DNA from: an uncultured Flavobacteriaceae bacterium
GTDB lineage: Bacteria > Bacteroidota > Bacteroidia > Flavobacteriales > Flavobacteriaceae
Assembly (NCBI GenBank): GCA_943789465.1
Contig: CALSUF010000001.1
Location: 124,001 to 188,000 of the forward strand
DNA length: 64,000 bases
Reading direction: 5' to 3'
Numbering within the stretch: the first letter of the stretch is position 1; each line of letters starts with the position of its first letter. Shown in pieces: positions 16,770-25,543 of the stretch. The notes under the pieces were generated by a model. The model searched no databases. It was given only the letters and a program-made list of their open reading frames with translations, and was not told the DNA's origin. The position numbers and the translations under genes are program-made.

Positions 16770-18095
16770 TTACTTCCCATAAACCTCTTTAACGAAGGCG
16801 TCATAGGCTAATTTTTTGTCTTTAAAATTAGCGTTTTCTTTATAGAAATCTAATAATTTTTGACTTGTTAGTTGTTCAGAAATACGTTTCACTTCTTCTT
16901 GGTTTGATAGCACACGTGCAACGATGTCTTCAATTTCTTTTTCTGTTGGATTCATTTGACCGTACTGCGCCATCTGGGCTTTGATCATTTCTGAAGTGTA
17001 AGCTTTTAAATCCTCAAAATTAACTTGTAGGTTGTTGTCTACAACAAGCTTACTTTCAATTAATTGATAACGCATGCTTTTTTCTGACTTTTCAAATTCC
17101 TCTTTGGCTTGTGCTTCGTTTAATTCTGTTTCTCCAGCGGTTTGTATCCATTTCTGAAGAAATTGAACTGGTAAATCAAATTTTGTGTTTTCTACAAGAT
17201 GTTCGGTAACATCATTCAAGAATTTTTGATCTGCTTGTTGTACAAATTGTTTTTCAGCATCTTCTGTAATTTTAGCTCTCAATTCTGTAACAGATGTTAC
17301 AACTCCTGGGCCAAATAGTTTATCAAATAATTCTTGATCTAAATCTGCTAATTCTCTTGTATTAACTTCGCTAATTGTAAAGGTTACTTGCACATCCAGT
17401 CCATGAGCTGTGTCATGATCTACTTTTAAATAGGTCATCAAGTCATGAGAATCATTGAATAATCCTTTGGTATTCAAGGTCAACACATCATCCACATTCG
17501 CTCCTAAAAACGCTTTCAGATTTGGTTTTCCTTTTAATTTATCTAAAGTCAAGGTTGCAGTTGCTTCAATTCCTTCTGCATCATTAAAAAATACACCGGT
17601 GACTTCATCTTCATCACCAACCACTGTTTTGGAAACAAGTTTCCCGTATTGTTTTTGAATGTTGATCAATTGATCATCAATCATTTTTTTATCAGTAGTA
17701 ATCGTATATTTAGTAAGTGCTTTTTTAGCTTTTAGTTTGATGTCAAATTCTGGACTTAATCCAATTTCGAATTCAAACGTAAAATCATCTCCACTCCAAT
17801 CCAAATCGTCTTGGGCAACTGGAAGTGGATTTCCTAAAACATCTAATTTTTCGTCTGTAAGGTATTTTCCTAAAGCTTCTTGAAGTGTTTTATTAACTTC
17901 ATCAGCTAATACAGATTTCCCATATTGTTTCTTAACAAGACCCATTGGAACTTGTCCTTTTCTAAAGCCAGGGATATTAGCCGTTTTACGGTAATTTGTT
18001 AAAATTTTCTCTACATTTTCAGAGTAATCTGCTTTTGTAATTTCAATCTTAACCACGGCATTTAACGTGTCAATATTTTCTCTAGTAATATTCAT
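16770..18095 (-). CDS. tig: Trigger factor (ribosome-bound chaperone)
   Basis: Trigger factor binds ribosomal protein uL23 and shields nascent chains. The 441-residue protein has the N-terminal ribosome-binding domain with the signature GFRKGQVPMGLVKKQYG (near residues 45-61, family GFRxGKxP), then a PPIase-like region and a long helical C-terminal domain. I start at ATG 18095 (MNITRENIDTLNAVVKIE), which fits the family and lies just after a good promoter; the frame extends nine codons upstream. The Bacteroidota versions have a divergent, probably inactive PPIase domain, and I see no clear FKBP signature. It is followed by clpP and clpX. Confidence 0.94.
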   Translation of the reverse strand: MNITRENIDTLNAVVKIEITKADYSENVEKILTNYRKTANIPGFRKGQVPMGLVKKQYGKSVLADEVNKTLQEALGKYLTDEKLDVLGNPLPVAQDDLDWSGDDFTFEFEIGLSPEFDIKLKAKKALTKYTITTDKKMIDDQLINIQKQYGKLVSKTVVGDEDEVTGVFFNDAEGIEATATLTLDKLKGKPNLKAFLGANVDDVLTLNTKGLFNDSHDLMTYLKVDHDTAHGLDVQVTFTISEVNTRELADLDQELFDKLFGPGVVTSVTELRAKITEDAEKQFVQQADQKFLNDVTEHLVENTKFDLPVQFLQKWIQTAGETELNEAQAKEEFEKSEKSMRYQLIESKLVVDNNLQVNFEDLKAYTSEMIKAQMAQYGQMNPTEKEIEDIVARVLSNQEEVKRISEQLTSQKLLDFYKENANFKDKKLAYDAFVKEVYGK

Positions 18096-18119
18096 TGTAA
18101 TGAAATAAAAATTGGGTGG

Positions 18120-18150
18120 CAAAAATACAATATTTTTATCGCCTTACAAA
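18120..18150 (-). promoter_or_regulatory. Promoter of tig
   Basis: On the minus strand TTTG (18147-18150) and TATTTTTG (18120-18127) are separated by 19 bp, matching the Bacteroidota consensus. The -7 element ends 24 bp before the tig ATG, which supports the shorter start. Confidence 0.65.
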
Positions 18151-18170
18151 CATTTTTAAACTTATGTGAA

Positions 18171-18935
18171 TCAAGTGATAAACACACGGACGTTATGAAA
18201 AAATTCTACTGGATTTTCGGCATGTAACCAATGGCCTGCATTTGAAATTGTTTTGACAACCGCAGTTGGAAATTGATGTTTTATAAGTGGTCCATCTTGA
18301 TCAGAAATATATTCTGATTTATCACCTCTTAAAAATAAGGTGTCTTTTTGGAAGTTTAAGGTAGATGACAGTGCTTCTCCTACTTCGGAAACGTTGGTTT
18401 TAAGAGCTTTTAAATTTATTCGAAGTCCTAAAACACTTGAAGATAATCTGTAAATATTTTTCAATAAAAATTGACGCGTCCCTACATCTTGAACATATTT
18501 TGAGAGTTGCTCTTCTGCTTGTTTTCGTGACGTAATTTCTTCAAAATTCAAGGAAGACAATCCTTCCAAAATAGCATCGTGATGTACCGGGTAAAATCGA
18601 GGAGAGATATCTGCTACAATTAATTTGGATACAATCTCTGGATACAGCGCTGCAAAAAGCATGGCTGTTTTTCCGCCCATAGAATGCCCTAAAAGAACAA
18701 TATTCTGTAAGTTATGATGACTGCAATAGGCTTTTAAATCTGCTGCCAACACATCATAATTAAATTCTGAATCGTGAAAACTGCGTCCATGGTTTCTTTG
18801 ATCTACAAGATGAACTTGAAAGCCTAAACCTGAAAATTGTTTTGCAAGGGTTTTCCAATTATCACCCATTCCCAAAAATCCATGAAGTATAATGAATGGT
18901 TGGCCTTCGCCAATGATGTTGGAATGTAAATGCAT
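18171..18935 (-). CDS. Alpha/beta-fold hydrolase (esterase YbfF-like)
   Basis: The 254-residue cytoplasmic protein is an alpha/beta hydrolase. It has the oxyanion-hole motif ILHGFLGMGDNW near residue 17, VDQRNHGRS near 44, the nucleophile elbow LLGHSMGG near 92-99 (serine nucleophile) and the catalytic histidine in NAGHWLHAE near 233. This pattern resembles the YbfF/abhydrolase group of acyl esterases; the real substrate is unknown. Its ATG overlaps the pdxJ stop (TAATG), so it is translationally coupled to pdxJ and in the same operon. Confidence 0.85.
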   Translation of the reverse strand: MHLHSNIIGEGQPFIILHGFLGMGDNWKTLAKQFSGLGFQVHLVDQRNHGRSFHDSEFNYDVLAADLKAYCSHHNLQNIVLLGHSMGGKTAMLFAALYPEIVSKLIVADISPRFYPVHHDAILEGLSSLNFEEITSRKQAEEQLSKYVQDVGTRQFLLKNIYRLSSSVLGLRINLKALKTNVSEVGEALSSTLNFQKDTLFLRGDKSEYISDQDGPLIKHQFPTAVVKTISNAGHWLHAENPVEFFHNVRVFIT

Positions 18936-19648
18936 TATTTTAATTTATTCAAATACATGTTAATGACATTATCTATCCCTAAATACAAACTCTCTGAAAT
19001 AAGTGCATGCCCAATAGAAACTTCTAATAAACCAGGAGAATTTTCTTTAAAGAATTGAATGTTATCAAGTGACAAGTCGTGTCCTGCATTTAAACCGAGA
19101 CCTAACTGCAAGGCGCGTTGCGCACATGCTGTATAAGGAGTCATCGCTGCTTTATTTCCAAGAGAAAATTGATGTGCGAATGCTTCAGTGTACAGCTCAA
19201 TACGGTCAGTACCGGTTGCTTTAGCCCCTTCAACTTGTTCTAAACTTGGGTCTAAAAACACTGAGGTTCGAATGTCATTTTGCTTGAATTCTTGAATTAT
19301 TTCTGTTAAAAATCCTTTATGCTTAAGAGTGTCCCAGCCTGCATTGGACGTGATTGCATCTTCTGCATCAGGAACCAAAGTTACTTGCGTTGGTTTAATT
19401 TTAAGCACTAGGTCTATAAACTCTGGAATGGGATTTCCTTCAATATTATATTCGGTATAAACGACAGATTTTAAGTCGTATGCGTCCTGATAACGAATGT
19501 GACGTTGGTCTGGACGCGGGTGAATTGTGACTCCTTGAGCTCCAAATTCTTGCACATCTTTAGCAAATTGAACCACATTTGGGGTATCGCCTCCTCTAGA
19601 ATTTCGTAAAGTAGCGATCTTGTTGATATTTACACTTAATTTGGTCAT
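18935..19648 (-). CDS. pdxJ: Pyridoxine 5'-phosphate synthase PdxJ
   Basis: PdxJ condenses 1-deoxy-D-xylulose 5-phosphate with the PdxA product to make pyridoxine 5'-phosphate (vitamin B6). The 237-residue TIM barrel has the family opening LSVNINKIATLRNSRGG, the phosphate and active-site run TIHPRPDQRHI near residue 41, and GLGLNAGHDLS near 190. I start at ATG 19648 (MTKLSVN), seven codons inside the longest frame. The partner gene pdxA, at 39469-40453, carries a frameshift in this sequence. A TATTTTTG -7-like element lies at 19667-19674. Confidence 0.95.
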   Translation of the reverse strand: MTKLSVNINKIATLRNSRGGDTPNVVQFAKDVQEFGAQGVTIHPRPDQRHIRYQDAYDLKSVVYTEYNIEGNPIPEFIDLVLKIKPTQVTLVPDAEDAITSNAGWDTLKHKGFLTEIIQEFKQNDIRTSVFLDPSLEQVEGAKATGTDRIELYTEAFAHQFSLGNKAAMTPYTACAQRALQLGLGLNAGHDLSLDNIQFFKENSPGLLEVSIGHALISESLYLGIDNVINMYLNKLK

Positions 19649-19738
19649 TAAAAATTTAATTTGAAACAAAAATACAAAGTACTTAACGCTTAAAGTATAT
19701 TATTTTTGATTAATTTGCATCTGATTACAAATGAACTC

Positions 19739-20395
19739 ATGCCTTTAAATCAATTTATTATAAACGATCTAAATCCTTCAAGTCCTGAAACACTTGTAAA
19801 GGAGCTGCAAACTGTTTTTAAACAATTAACCTATTCTCATGTTCCTATTTTAAAGGAACACGTATACTTGGGTTGTTTGTCAGAAACGGATGTGTATTGT
19901 TTTGAACCTGACCAGAGGGTCTCAGAAGTTCTTTATGCTGTTGAAGGTTTTTTTGTAAGAAACACCTCGTTGTGGCTAGATGTTTTGGAAGCGTTTGCAC
20001 AAAACAATTGTAACATCATGCCTGTTTTGGATGGCGAAAATAATTACATCGGGTATTATCAATTAATTGATATTATTTCATTGTTTAACGGCACTCCTTT
20101 TTTTTCGGAACCTGGCGGAATTATTGTAATTGAAAAAGGTCAAAATGATTTTTCGTTTAGTGAAATCAGTCAAATTGTAGAGTCCAACAATGCAAAATTA
20201 TTAGGTGCTTTTGTTTCTAAAAACAAAAATGATTTGACCCAAATTACCCTAAAAATTGGAAAATCTGGTTTGAGTACTATTTTACAAGAATTTAGACGGT
20301 ACGGATACACTATAATTTCAGGCCATGAAGATGATACTTTTTTACAAACGCTTAAAGAACGATCGGCCTATTTAGATACATATTTGAACCTTTAA
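19739..20395 (+). CDS. CBS-domain protein upstream of NAD kinase
   Basis: The 218-residue soluble protein contains two CBS-like motifs in its first 130 residues (SHVPILKEHVYLGCLSETD and CNIMPVLDGENNYIGYYQLID). CBS pairs usually bind adenosine nucleotides and act as sensors. The rest (about 140-218, ITLKIGKSGLSTILQEFRRYGY) looks like an ACT-type regulatory fold; that part is inference. I start at ATG 19739 (MPLNQFIINDL); the longer frame begins with TTG. The nadK ATG lies 18 bp past the stop, so the two are probably one operon, and a role in sensing adenylate or NAD(P) state is possible. Confidence 0.75.
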   Translation: MPLNQFIINDLNPSSPETLVKELQTVFKQLTYSHVPILKEHVYLGCLSETDVYCFEPDQRVSEVLYAVEGFFVRNTSLWLDVLEAFAQNNCNIMPVLDGENNYIGYYQLIDIISLFNGTPFFSEPGGIIVIEKGQNDFSFSEISQIVESNNAKLLGAFVSKNKNDLTQITLKIGKSGLSTILQEFRRYGYTIISGHEDDTFLQTLKERSAYLDTYLNL

Positions 20396-20413
20396 GTGAT
20401 AAAATCAACACAA

Positions 20414-21295
20414 ATGAAAATAGCTGTTTATGGCCCCCTTTATAATGAGCGCTCAAAAAGTACCATTCAAACACTTATTGAGTATTTAAAAAAGCGGGAT
20501 GCTAAAGTCGTTTTTGAAAAAAACTTTCAAGCATCCATTGTGACTAGTTCTGACATTGATATCAATGCCTATTTTTCGGATACTTTTGAAGAATTAGACG
20601 CTTCTTTTGAATTATTAATAAGCATTGGAGGTGATGGAACCATTTTAAGAGCTATAACGTTTGTAAAAGATTTAAAGATTCCTATTGTAGGAATCAATAC
20701 AGGACGTTTAGGATTTTTAGCAACCATTCCAATGCATACCATTCAAAAAGCTATGGATGAAATTTTTGAAGGTAATTATAGAGTTTCCAAACGTAGTTTG
20801 CTGACTATTGACGTGGATGCGAAAGACGCTAGTTATGATTTAGACTTTGCTTTGAATGAAATTGCTGTGAGTCGAAAAAACACAACGTCCATGATTTCTG
20901 TTGAAACATGGTTAGACGACGAATATTTGACATCTTATTGGGCCGACGGACTCATCGTTTCTACGCCAACAGGGTCTACCGGATACTCTTTAAGTTGTGG
21001 CGGCCCTGTTATTATACCAGAATCAGACAGTTTAGTACTAACTCCCATCGCACCTCACAATCTTAATGCTCGACCATTGGTTATTTCGAGTGACAGGGTT
21101 ATAAAATTAAAGGTAAGTGGTCGTGAAGACCAACACCTTGTTTCTTTAGACTCTAGAATAAATACCTTAGAAAATAATACTACCATCACCATTCAAAAAG
21201 CGCCTTTTAGTATTCATATGATTGAACTAAAAGAGGATGGATTTTTAGAAACCCTTAGAAAAAAACTACTATGGGGTGCAGACCCTAGGAACTAA
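20414..21295 (+). CDS. nadK: NAD kinase
   Basis: NAD kinase makes NADP from NAD and ATP (or polyphosphate). The 293-residue protein has the diagnostic ISIGGDGTILRA near residue 74, NTGRLGFLA near 100, and the NAD-site motif TPTGSTGYSLSCGGPVI near 190. I start at ATG 20414 (MKIAVYGPLYN); a GTG six codons upstream is less likely. It follows a CBS-domain gene and precedes DUF6089 after a 95-bp gap with its own promoter. Confidence 0.97.
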   Translation: MKIAVYGPLYNERSKSTIQTLIEYLKKRDAKVVFEKNFQASIVTSSDIDINAYFSDTFEELDASFELLISIGGDGTILRAITFVKDLKIPIVGINTGRLGFLATIPMHTIQKAMDEIFEGNYRVSKRSLLTIDVDAKDASYDLDFALNEIAVSRKNTTSMISVETWLDDEYLTSYWADGLIVSTPTGSTGYSLSCGGPVIIPESDSLVLTPIAPHNLNARPLVISSDRVIKLKVSGREDQHLVSLDSRINTLENNTTITIQKAPFSIHMIELKEDGFLETLRKKLLWGADPRN

Positions 21296-21346
21296 GCAAT
21301 ATATATTTAAAAATATAGTTAAGTGTGTAACAGTAAAACAAATTAT

Positions 21347-21374
21347 TTGTTCCATCTCTAAATTATTATATTTG
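21347..21374 (+). promoter_or_regulatory. Promoter of the DUF6089-uppS-bamA-skp run
   Basis: TTG (21347-21349) and TATATTTG (21367-21374) are separated by 17 bp, a close match to the Bacteroidota promoter, 16 bp ahead of the DUF6089 start. It probably drives the envelope-biogenesis genes that follow. Confidence 0.7.
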
Positions 21375-21390
21375 CATTCTTAAAATTACA

Positions 21391-22080
21391 ATGAAATCAA
21401 TTACAATCTTTACAGGTCTTCTTTTTATTTCGAGTTTGAGTTTTTCTCAGATTTACGAAATTGGTGGGTTTGTTGGTGGAAGTAATTTTATAGGAGATGT
21501 GGGGTCAACTCAATTTGTGAATCCTAACAAACTTGCTTTTGGAGGTTTATTTAAATGGAATCGAAGTCCTAGACATTCCTTGAGGGCAAGTTTGATTTAT
21601 AGTACTCTATCCGCTGACGATGCATGGTCCAGTGACCCAAGGAGAGAGGTGCGAGCCTACAGCTTTAATGCCTCTGTTTTAGAAGCCTCTTTAGGCATAG
21701 AGTTTAATTTTTTTGATTTTGACTTGCACATGGCTACTCCAATGTCTACTCCTTATATTTACACAGGAATCAGCATGGTGAATCATCCAAATTTTTATTT
21801 TACAACCATTGATTTTGTTTCAGAAAAAACAAGGAGTGATTCCTTTGGGATTCCAGTCATACTAGGATATAAGACGACTTTTACTACGCATTTAATTCTT
21901 GCTTTTGAAGTAGGTGCACGCTACACGTTTTCTGATAATCTTGATGGAAGTGATCCAAGCAACGAAGGATTAAATAATAGTGTCCATTTTGGTAATTTTA
22001 ATAACAATGATTGGTACGTGTTTAGTGGTTTTACACTAACTTACACATTTGGTAGAAAACCTTGTTACTGTAATTTTTGA
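21391..22080 (+). CDS. DUF6089 outer-membrane barrel protein
   Basis: The 229-residue protein has a signal peptide (MKSITIFTGLLFISSLSFSQ) and alternating amphipathic strands (IYEIGGFVGGSNFIGD, SLRASLIYSTLS, HLILAFEVGARYTF, YVFSGFTLTYTFG), consistent with a small outer-membrane beta-barrel. I recognise it as the DUF6089 family found in Bacteroidota in this same place; no function is established. It lies one base ahead of uppS and in one run with bamA and two skp genes, which suggests a role in outer-membrane or envelope assembly. The C-terminal KPCYCNF with two cysteines is unusual for a barrel end. Confidence 0.75.
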   Translation: MKSITIFTGLLFISSLSFSQIYEIGGFVGGSNFIGDVGSTQFVNPNKLAFGGLFKWNRSPRHSLRASLIYSTLSADDAWSSDPRREVRAYSFNASVLEASLGIEFNFFDFDLHMATPMSTPYIYTGISMVNHPNFYFTTIDFVSEKTRSDSFGIPVILGYKTTFTTHLILAFEVGARYTFSDNLDGSDPSNEGLNNSVHFGNFNNNDWYVFSGFTLTYTFGRKPCYCNF

Positions 22081-22081
22081 T

Positions 22082-22822
22082 ATGAGTTTAAAATCTGACA
22101 TCCATTCACAAAACCTCCCGAAGCACATTGCCATTATCATGGATGGAAACGGACGATGGGCAAAGGAAAAAGGTCTTCTAAGAGTCTTTGGTCATGAAAA
22201 TGGCACAAAATCTGTCCGAACAACCGTAGAAAGCTGTGCTGAACTTGGTATAGAAAATTTGACGCTCTATGCTTTTTCTACAGAAAACTGGAACCGTCCA
22301 AAATTAGAAGTAAAGACCCTAATGCAACTTTTAATTTCTTCTTTAAAAAAAGAAATGAGTACGATGCAAAAAAACAGTATCCGATTAAATGCCATAGGCA
22401 ATCTTGAGCATCTTCCTACTAAGGTTAGGAAAGAATTACTACATGTAATTGATAAAACTAAAGACAATACACGCATGACTTTGACCCTTGCATTAAGCTA
22501 TGGTTCTAGGGATGAACTGGTAAATGCGACGAAGCAAATATGTAATAAAGTTAAAAATAATATAATTTCAGCAGAAAATATTGATGAAACGCTAATTAAT
22601 CAGCATCTTTACACCCAGAATTTGCCAGATGTAGATTTATTAATACGTACAAGTGGTGAAAAACGCATCAGTAATTTCCTTTTATGGCAGATTGCTTATG
22701 CAGAATTATATTTTACTGATGTATTTTGGCCCGACTTTACAAATGAAAATTTGTATGAAGCCATTATAAACTATCAAAAAAGAGAAAGACGATTTGGAAA
22801 AACAAGTGAACAGCTTAGTTAA
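22082..22822 (+). CDS. uppS: Isoprenyl transferase (undecaprenyl diphosphate synthase)
   Basis: UppS makes the C55 lipid carrier for peptidoglycan and surface glycans by adding isopentenyl units in cis to farnesyl diphosphate. The 246-residue protein shows the active-site [17 protein letters not shown] near residue 18, the YAFSTENW motif near 65, and [25 protein letters not shown] near 190. I start at ATG 22082 ([10 protein letters not shown]), directly after the DUF6089 stop; the frame extends back into that gene. Its last codons overlap the start of bamA. Confidence 0.97.
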   Translation: [246 protein letters not shown]

Positions 22823-25415
22823 TAAAGCTTTTAGATACAGAAATACAATCCTTTACTTTTGCTTATTCTTAAGCAGCTTTGTAATATTCTCACAGGAATC
22901 AAAACCAACATTAACAACCTTTACGATCGCTGACATTACCGTCACTGGAGAAACTGCATACGGAGCTGAAACGATCCTTACCTATTCTGGATTAAAAAAA
23001 GGAGAATCAGTTTTGATCCCAGGAGGGGTCAAAATAAGTGCTGCTATCAAAAAATTATGGGATTCTAATTTATTTAGTAGTATTGAGGTCTATGCAACCA
23101 AAACAGAGGGTAGTAATGTTTATTTAGAAGTAGCCCTAGATGATTTACCAGAGCTAAAAGACGTCAAAATTGTAGGTGTCAAAAAAGGGAAAATTAAAGA
23201 AATAATTAAAGAAAATAACCTTACATCAGGAGTTAAAGTCACTGAAAATTTAATTACCACTACTAAAAATTATCTCGAAAACAAATATCGAAAGCTTGGG
23301 TTTTTAAACACAAAAACATCCGTTACTACTTCAAAAGTTGTAGATTCTGTTAAAAAATCAAGAGTTGACATGCTTGTACGCATTGATAAAGGTCAAAAAA
23401 TAAAAGTAAAAAACATCACTTTTAATGGTACCGAAAAATTAAGTGCTAAGCAACTTCGTAAAGCGATGAAAAACACGAAGAAAAAAAACATACTTAGAGT
23501 TTTTAAACGTTCAAAATACATCGAAGCTGACTACAAAGAAGATTTACAGAGCCTTGTAGATAAATACAAAGAAAAAGGATACAGAGATGCACGTGTTATT
23601 TCTGATACACTCACCACAAACGACAACAATACTATTAGTTTAAATATTGGTGTAGAAGAGGGTGAAAAATATTATTATGGGTCTATCAATTTCTTAGGAA
23701 ATACGATTTATTCTGATGACCAACTGAACCAAGTTTTAAAAATTAAAAAAGGGGATACCTATAATGGTATCGAATTAGAAAAAAGAATCGCAGATAACTC
23801 AGATCCTGACGCTTTTGATTTGACAAACTTATATCAGAATAATGGTTATTTATTTTCTACAATTACACCTGTTGAAGTGAGTACTAATGGAAACATCATT
23901 GATATGGAAATTAGAGTTACGGAAGGAAAGCCAGCCTATTTCAAAAACATCAGTGTTTCTGGAAATGACAAAACAAATGATGCAGTTATCTACAGAGAAC
24001 TTAGAACGCGACCAGGTCAATTGTATAGCAAGAGTAATATTGTAAGAACCATTCGCGAACTTGGACAACTCGGGTATTTTGATGCACAGCAAATCTCGCC
24101 GGACCTCAAAAACATAAATCCAACAGATGGTACTCTGGACGTAGAATATACGGTTGTTGAAAAAGGGGCAAGCCAAATTGAATTACAAGGTGGTTATGGT
24201 GGTGGTGGATTCATAGGAACTCTAGGTCTTTCCTTTAATAACTTCGCCATAAAGGATATTTTTAACAAGAAAGCGTATAAACCCTTTCCAATGGGTGATG
24301 GGCAAAGTTTAGCGCTCCGTTTGCAAGCTAGTAGGTTTTATCAAACCTATAGTTTATCCTTTTCTGAACCTTGGTTAGGAGGTGAAAAACCTGTGCAATT
24401 TTCTACATCACTATCTCAAACAAAACAATTTTTATACAACCCAGCCACTAGAAATGCAGACAAATCTAGAAGCTTTAATATTACAGGACTTACATTTGGA
24501 GTTGCTAAAAAGCTATCCGTTCCCGATGATTATTTTGTGTTATCACAAGCCATTAGTTTTCAATACTATGATTTGAACAATTACAATACAGGCTTATTTA
24601 CATTTGGAAATGGAAACTCTAACAACTTAGCATACACCGTTGGTCTAAGTAGAAATAATACTTTTAATGATCCTATTTATCCAGAAGGAGGTTCTAGTTT
24701 TAGTTTAACAGCAAAACTAAGTTTCCCGTACTCCGCAGTTAATAATGTAGACTACAGCGCCCTAAAAACAGAAAGGGAAGAGCAGAATGATCTTATTCAA
24801 CAATACGCAACAGTATCGACCCCTGAAGCCACTGAAATTAGAAATACTGCTTCTGAGCGAATTAGTGAGATTGATCAAGAACGATACAAGTGGTTAGAGT
24901 TTTATAAAATTAAATTTAAAGGAGAATGGTACACTAAGTTAGCTGGAAAGTTGATATTGAAACCAACCTTTGAATTTGGGTTTCTTGGAGCCTACAACAA
25001 CGACAGAGGTGTCATTCCGTTTGAACGCTTTTTTCTAGGTGGAGATGGATTAGGTACTTATAGTTTGGATGGTAGAGAAGCTATTGCATTAAGAGGTTAT
25101 CCGAATCAATCGCTTTCTAGCCAGGATGGGGGATCTATTTATAATAAGTTCTCACTAGAACTAAGACATCCAATTACACTGGCACAACAAACAAAAATAT
25201 ATGCACTTGCCTTTTTAGAAGGTGGGGCTTCTTATAATAGTTTTGATGATTTTGATCCATTTACTATCCAGCGGTCTGCGGGTGTTGGTTTAAGATTATT
25301 TATGCCCGCATTTGGGTTATTAGGAATAGATTTTGGACATGGATTTGATCCATTACCAGGTGATATTAACAAAAGTGGATGGCAGACTCACTTTATTATA
25401 GGGCAACAATTTTAA
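22794..25415 (+). CDS. bamA: Outer-membrane protein assembly factor BamA
   Basis: BamA folds beta-barrel proteins into the outer membrane. The 873-residue protein has a signal peptide (core ILYFCLFLSSFVIFSQ), five POTRA-type repeats (about 45-430, e.g. ITVTGE, VKIVGVKKGK, ITFNGTEKL, INFLGNTIY, ISVSGNDKT) and a C-terminal 16-strand barrel that contains FFLGGDGLGTYSLDGREAI and the conserved ALRGYP motif near 765. No ATG fits: the start is TTG 22794 or GTG 22806, both inside the end of uppS, which points to tight coupling. The position between uppS and two skp genes is the usual Bacteroidota arrangement. Confidence 0.95.
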   Translation: MEKQVNSLVNKAFRYRNTILYFCLFLSSFVIFSQESKPTLTTFTIADITVTGETAYGAETILTYSGLKKGESVLIPGGVKISAAIKKLWDSNLFSSIEVYATKTEGSNVYLEVALDDLPELKDVKIVGVKKGKIKEIIKENNLTSGVKVTENLITTTKNYLENKYRKLGFLNTKTSVTTSKVVDSVKKSRVDMLVRIDKGQKIKVKNITFNGTEKLSAKQLRKAMKNTKKKNILRVFKRSKYIEADYKEDLQSLVDKYKEKGYRDARVISDTLTTNDNNTISLNIGVEEGEKYYYGSINFLGNTIYSDDQLNQVLKIKKGDTYNGIELEKRIADNSDPDAFDLTNLYQNNGYLFSTITPVEVSTNGNIIDMEIRVTEGKPAYFKNISVSGNDKTNDAVIYRELRTRPGQLYSKSNIVRTIRELGQLGYFDAQQISPDLKNINPTDGTLDVEYTVVEKGASQIELQGGYGGGGFIGTLGLSFNNFAIKDIFNKKAYKPFPMGDGQSLALRLQASRFYQTYSLSFSEPWLGGEKPVQFSTSLSQTKQFLYNPATRNADKSRSFNITGLTFGVAKKLSVPDDYFVLSQAISFQYYDLNNYNTGLFTFGNGNSNNLAYTVGLSRNNTFNDPIYPEGGSSFSLTAKLSFPYSAVNNVDYSALKTEREEQNDLIQQYATVSTPEATEIRNTASERISEIDQERYKWLEFYKIKFKGEWYTKLAGKLILKPTFEFGFLGAYNNDRGVIPFERFFLGGDGLGTYSLDGREAIALRGYPNQSLSSQDGGSIYNKFSLELRHPITLAQQTKIYALAFLEGGASYNSFDDFDPFTIQRSAGVGLRLFMPAFGLLGIDFGHGFDPLPGDINKSGWQTHFIIGQQF

Positions 25416-25503
25416 CATTTGAGACGGTACATTAATAAAGTAAACAGAATGAATGGAGTTGAGTTGAAATATTTTAAAATATATTTCGTTAATTTGATAA
25501 ACA

Positions 25504-25530
25504 TTGATAAAATCCGATTCCAATAATTTG
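25504..25530 (+). promoter_or_regulatory. Possible promoter ahead of the first skp
   Basis: TTG (25504-25506) and TAATTTG (25524-25530) are 17 bp apart, 13 bp before the ATG. The -7 element lacks one base of TAnnTTTG, so this is a weak match. Confidence 0.35.
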
Positions 25531-25543
25531 AAACCACTGTAAA

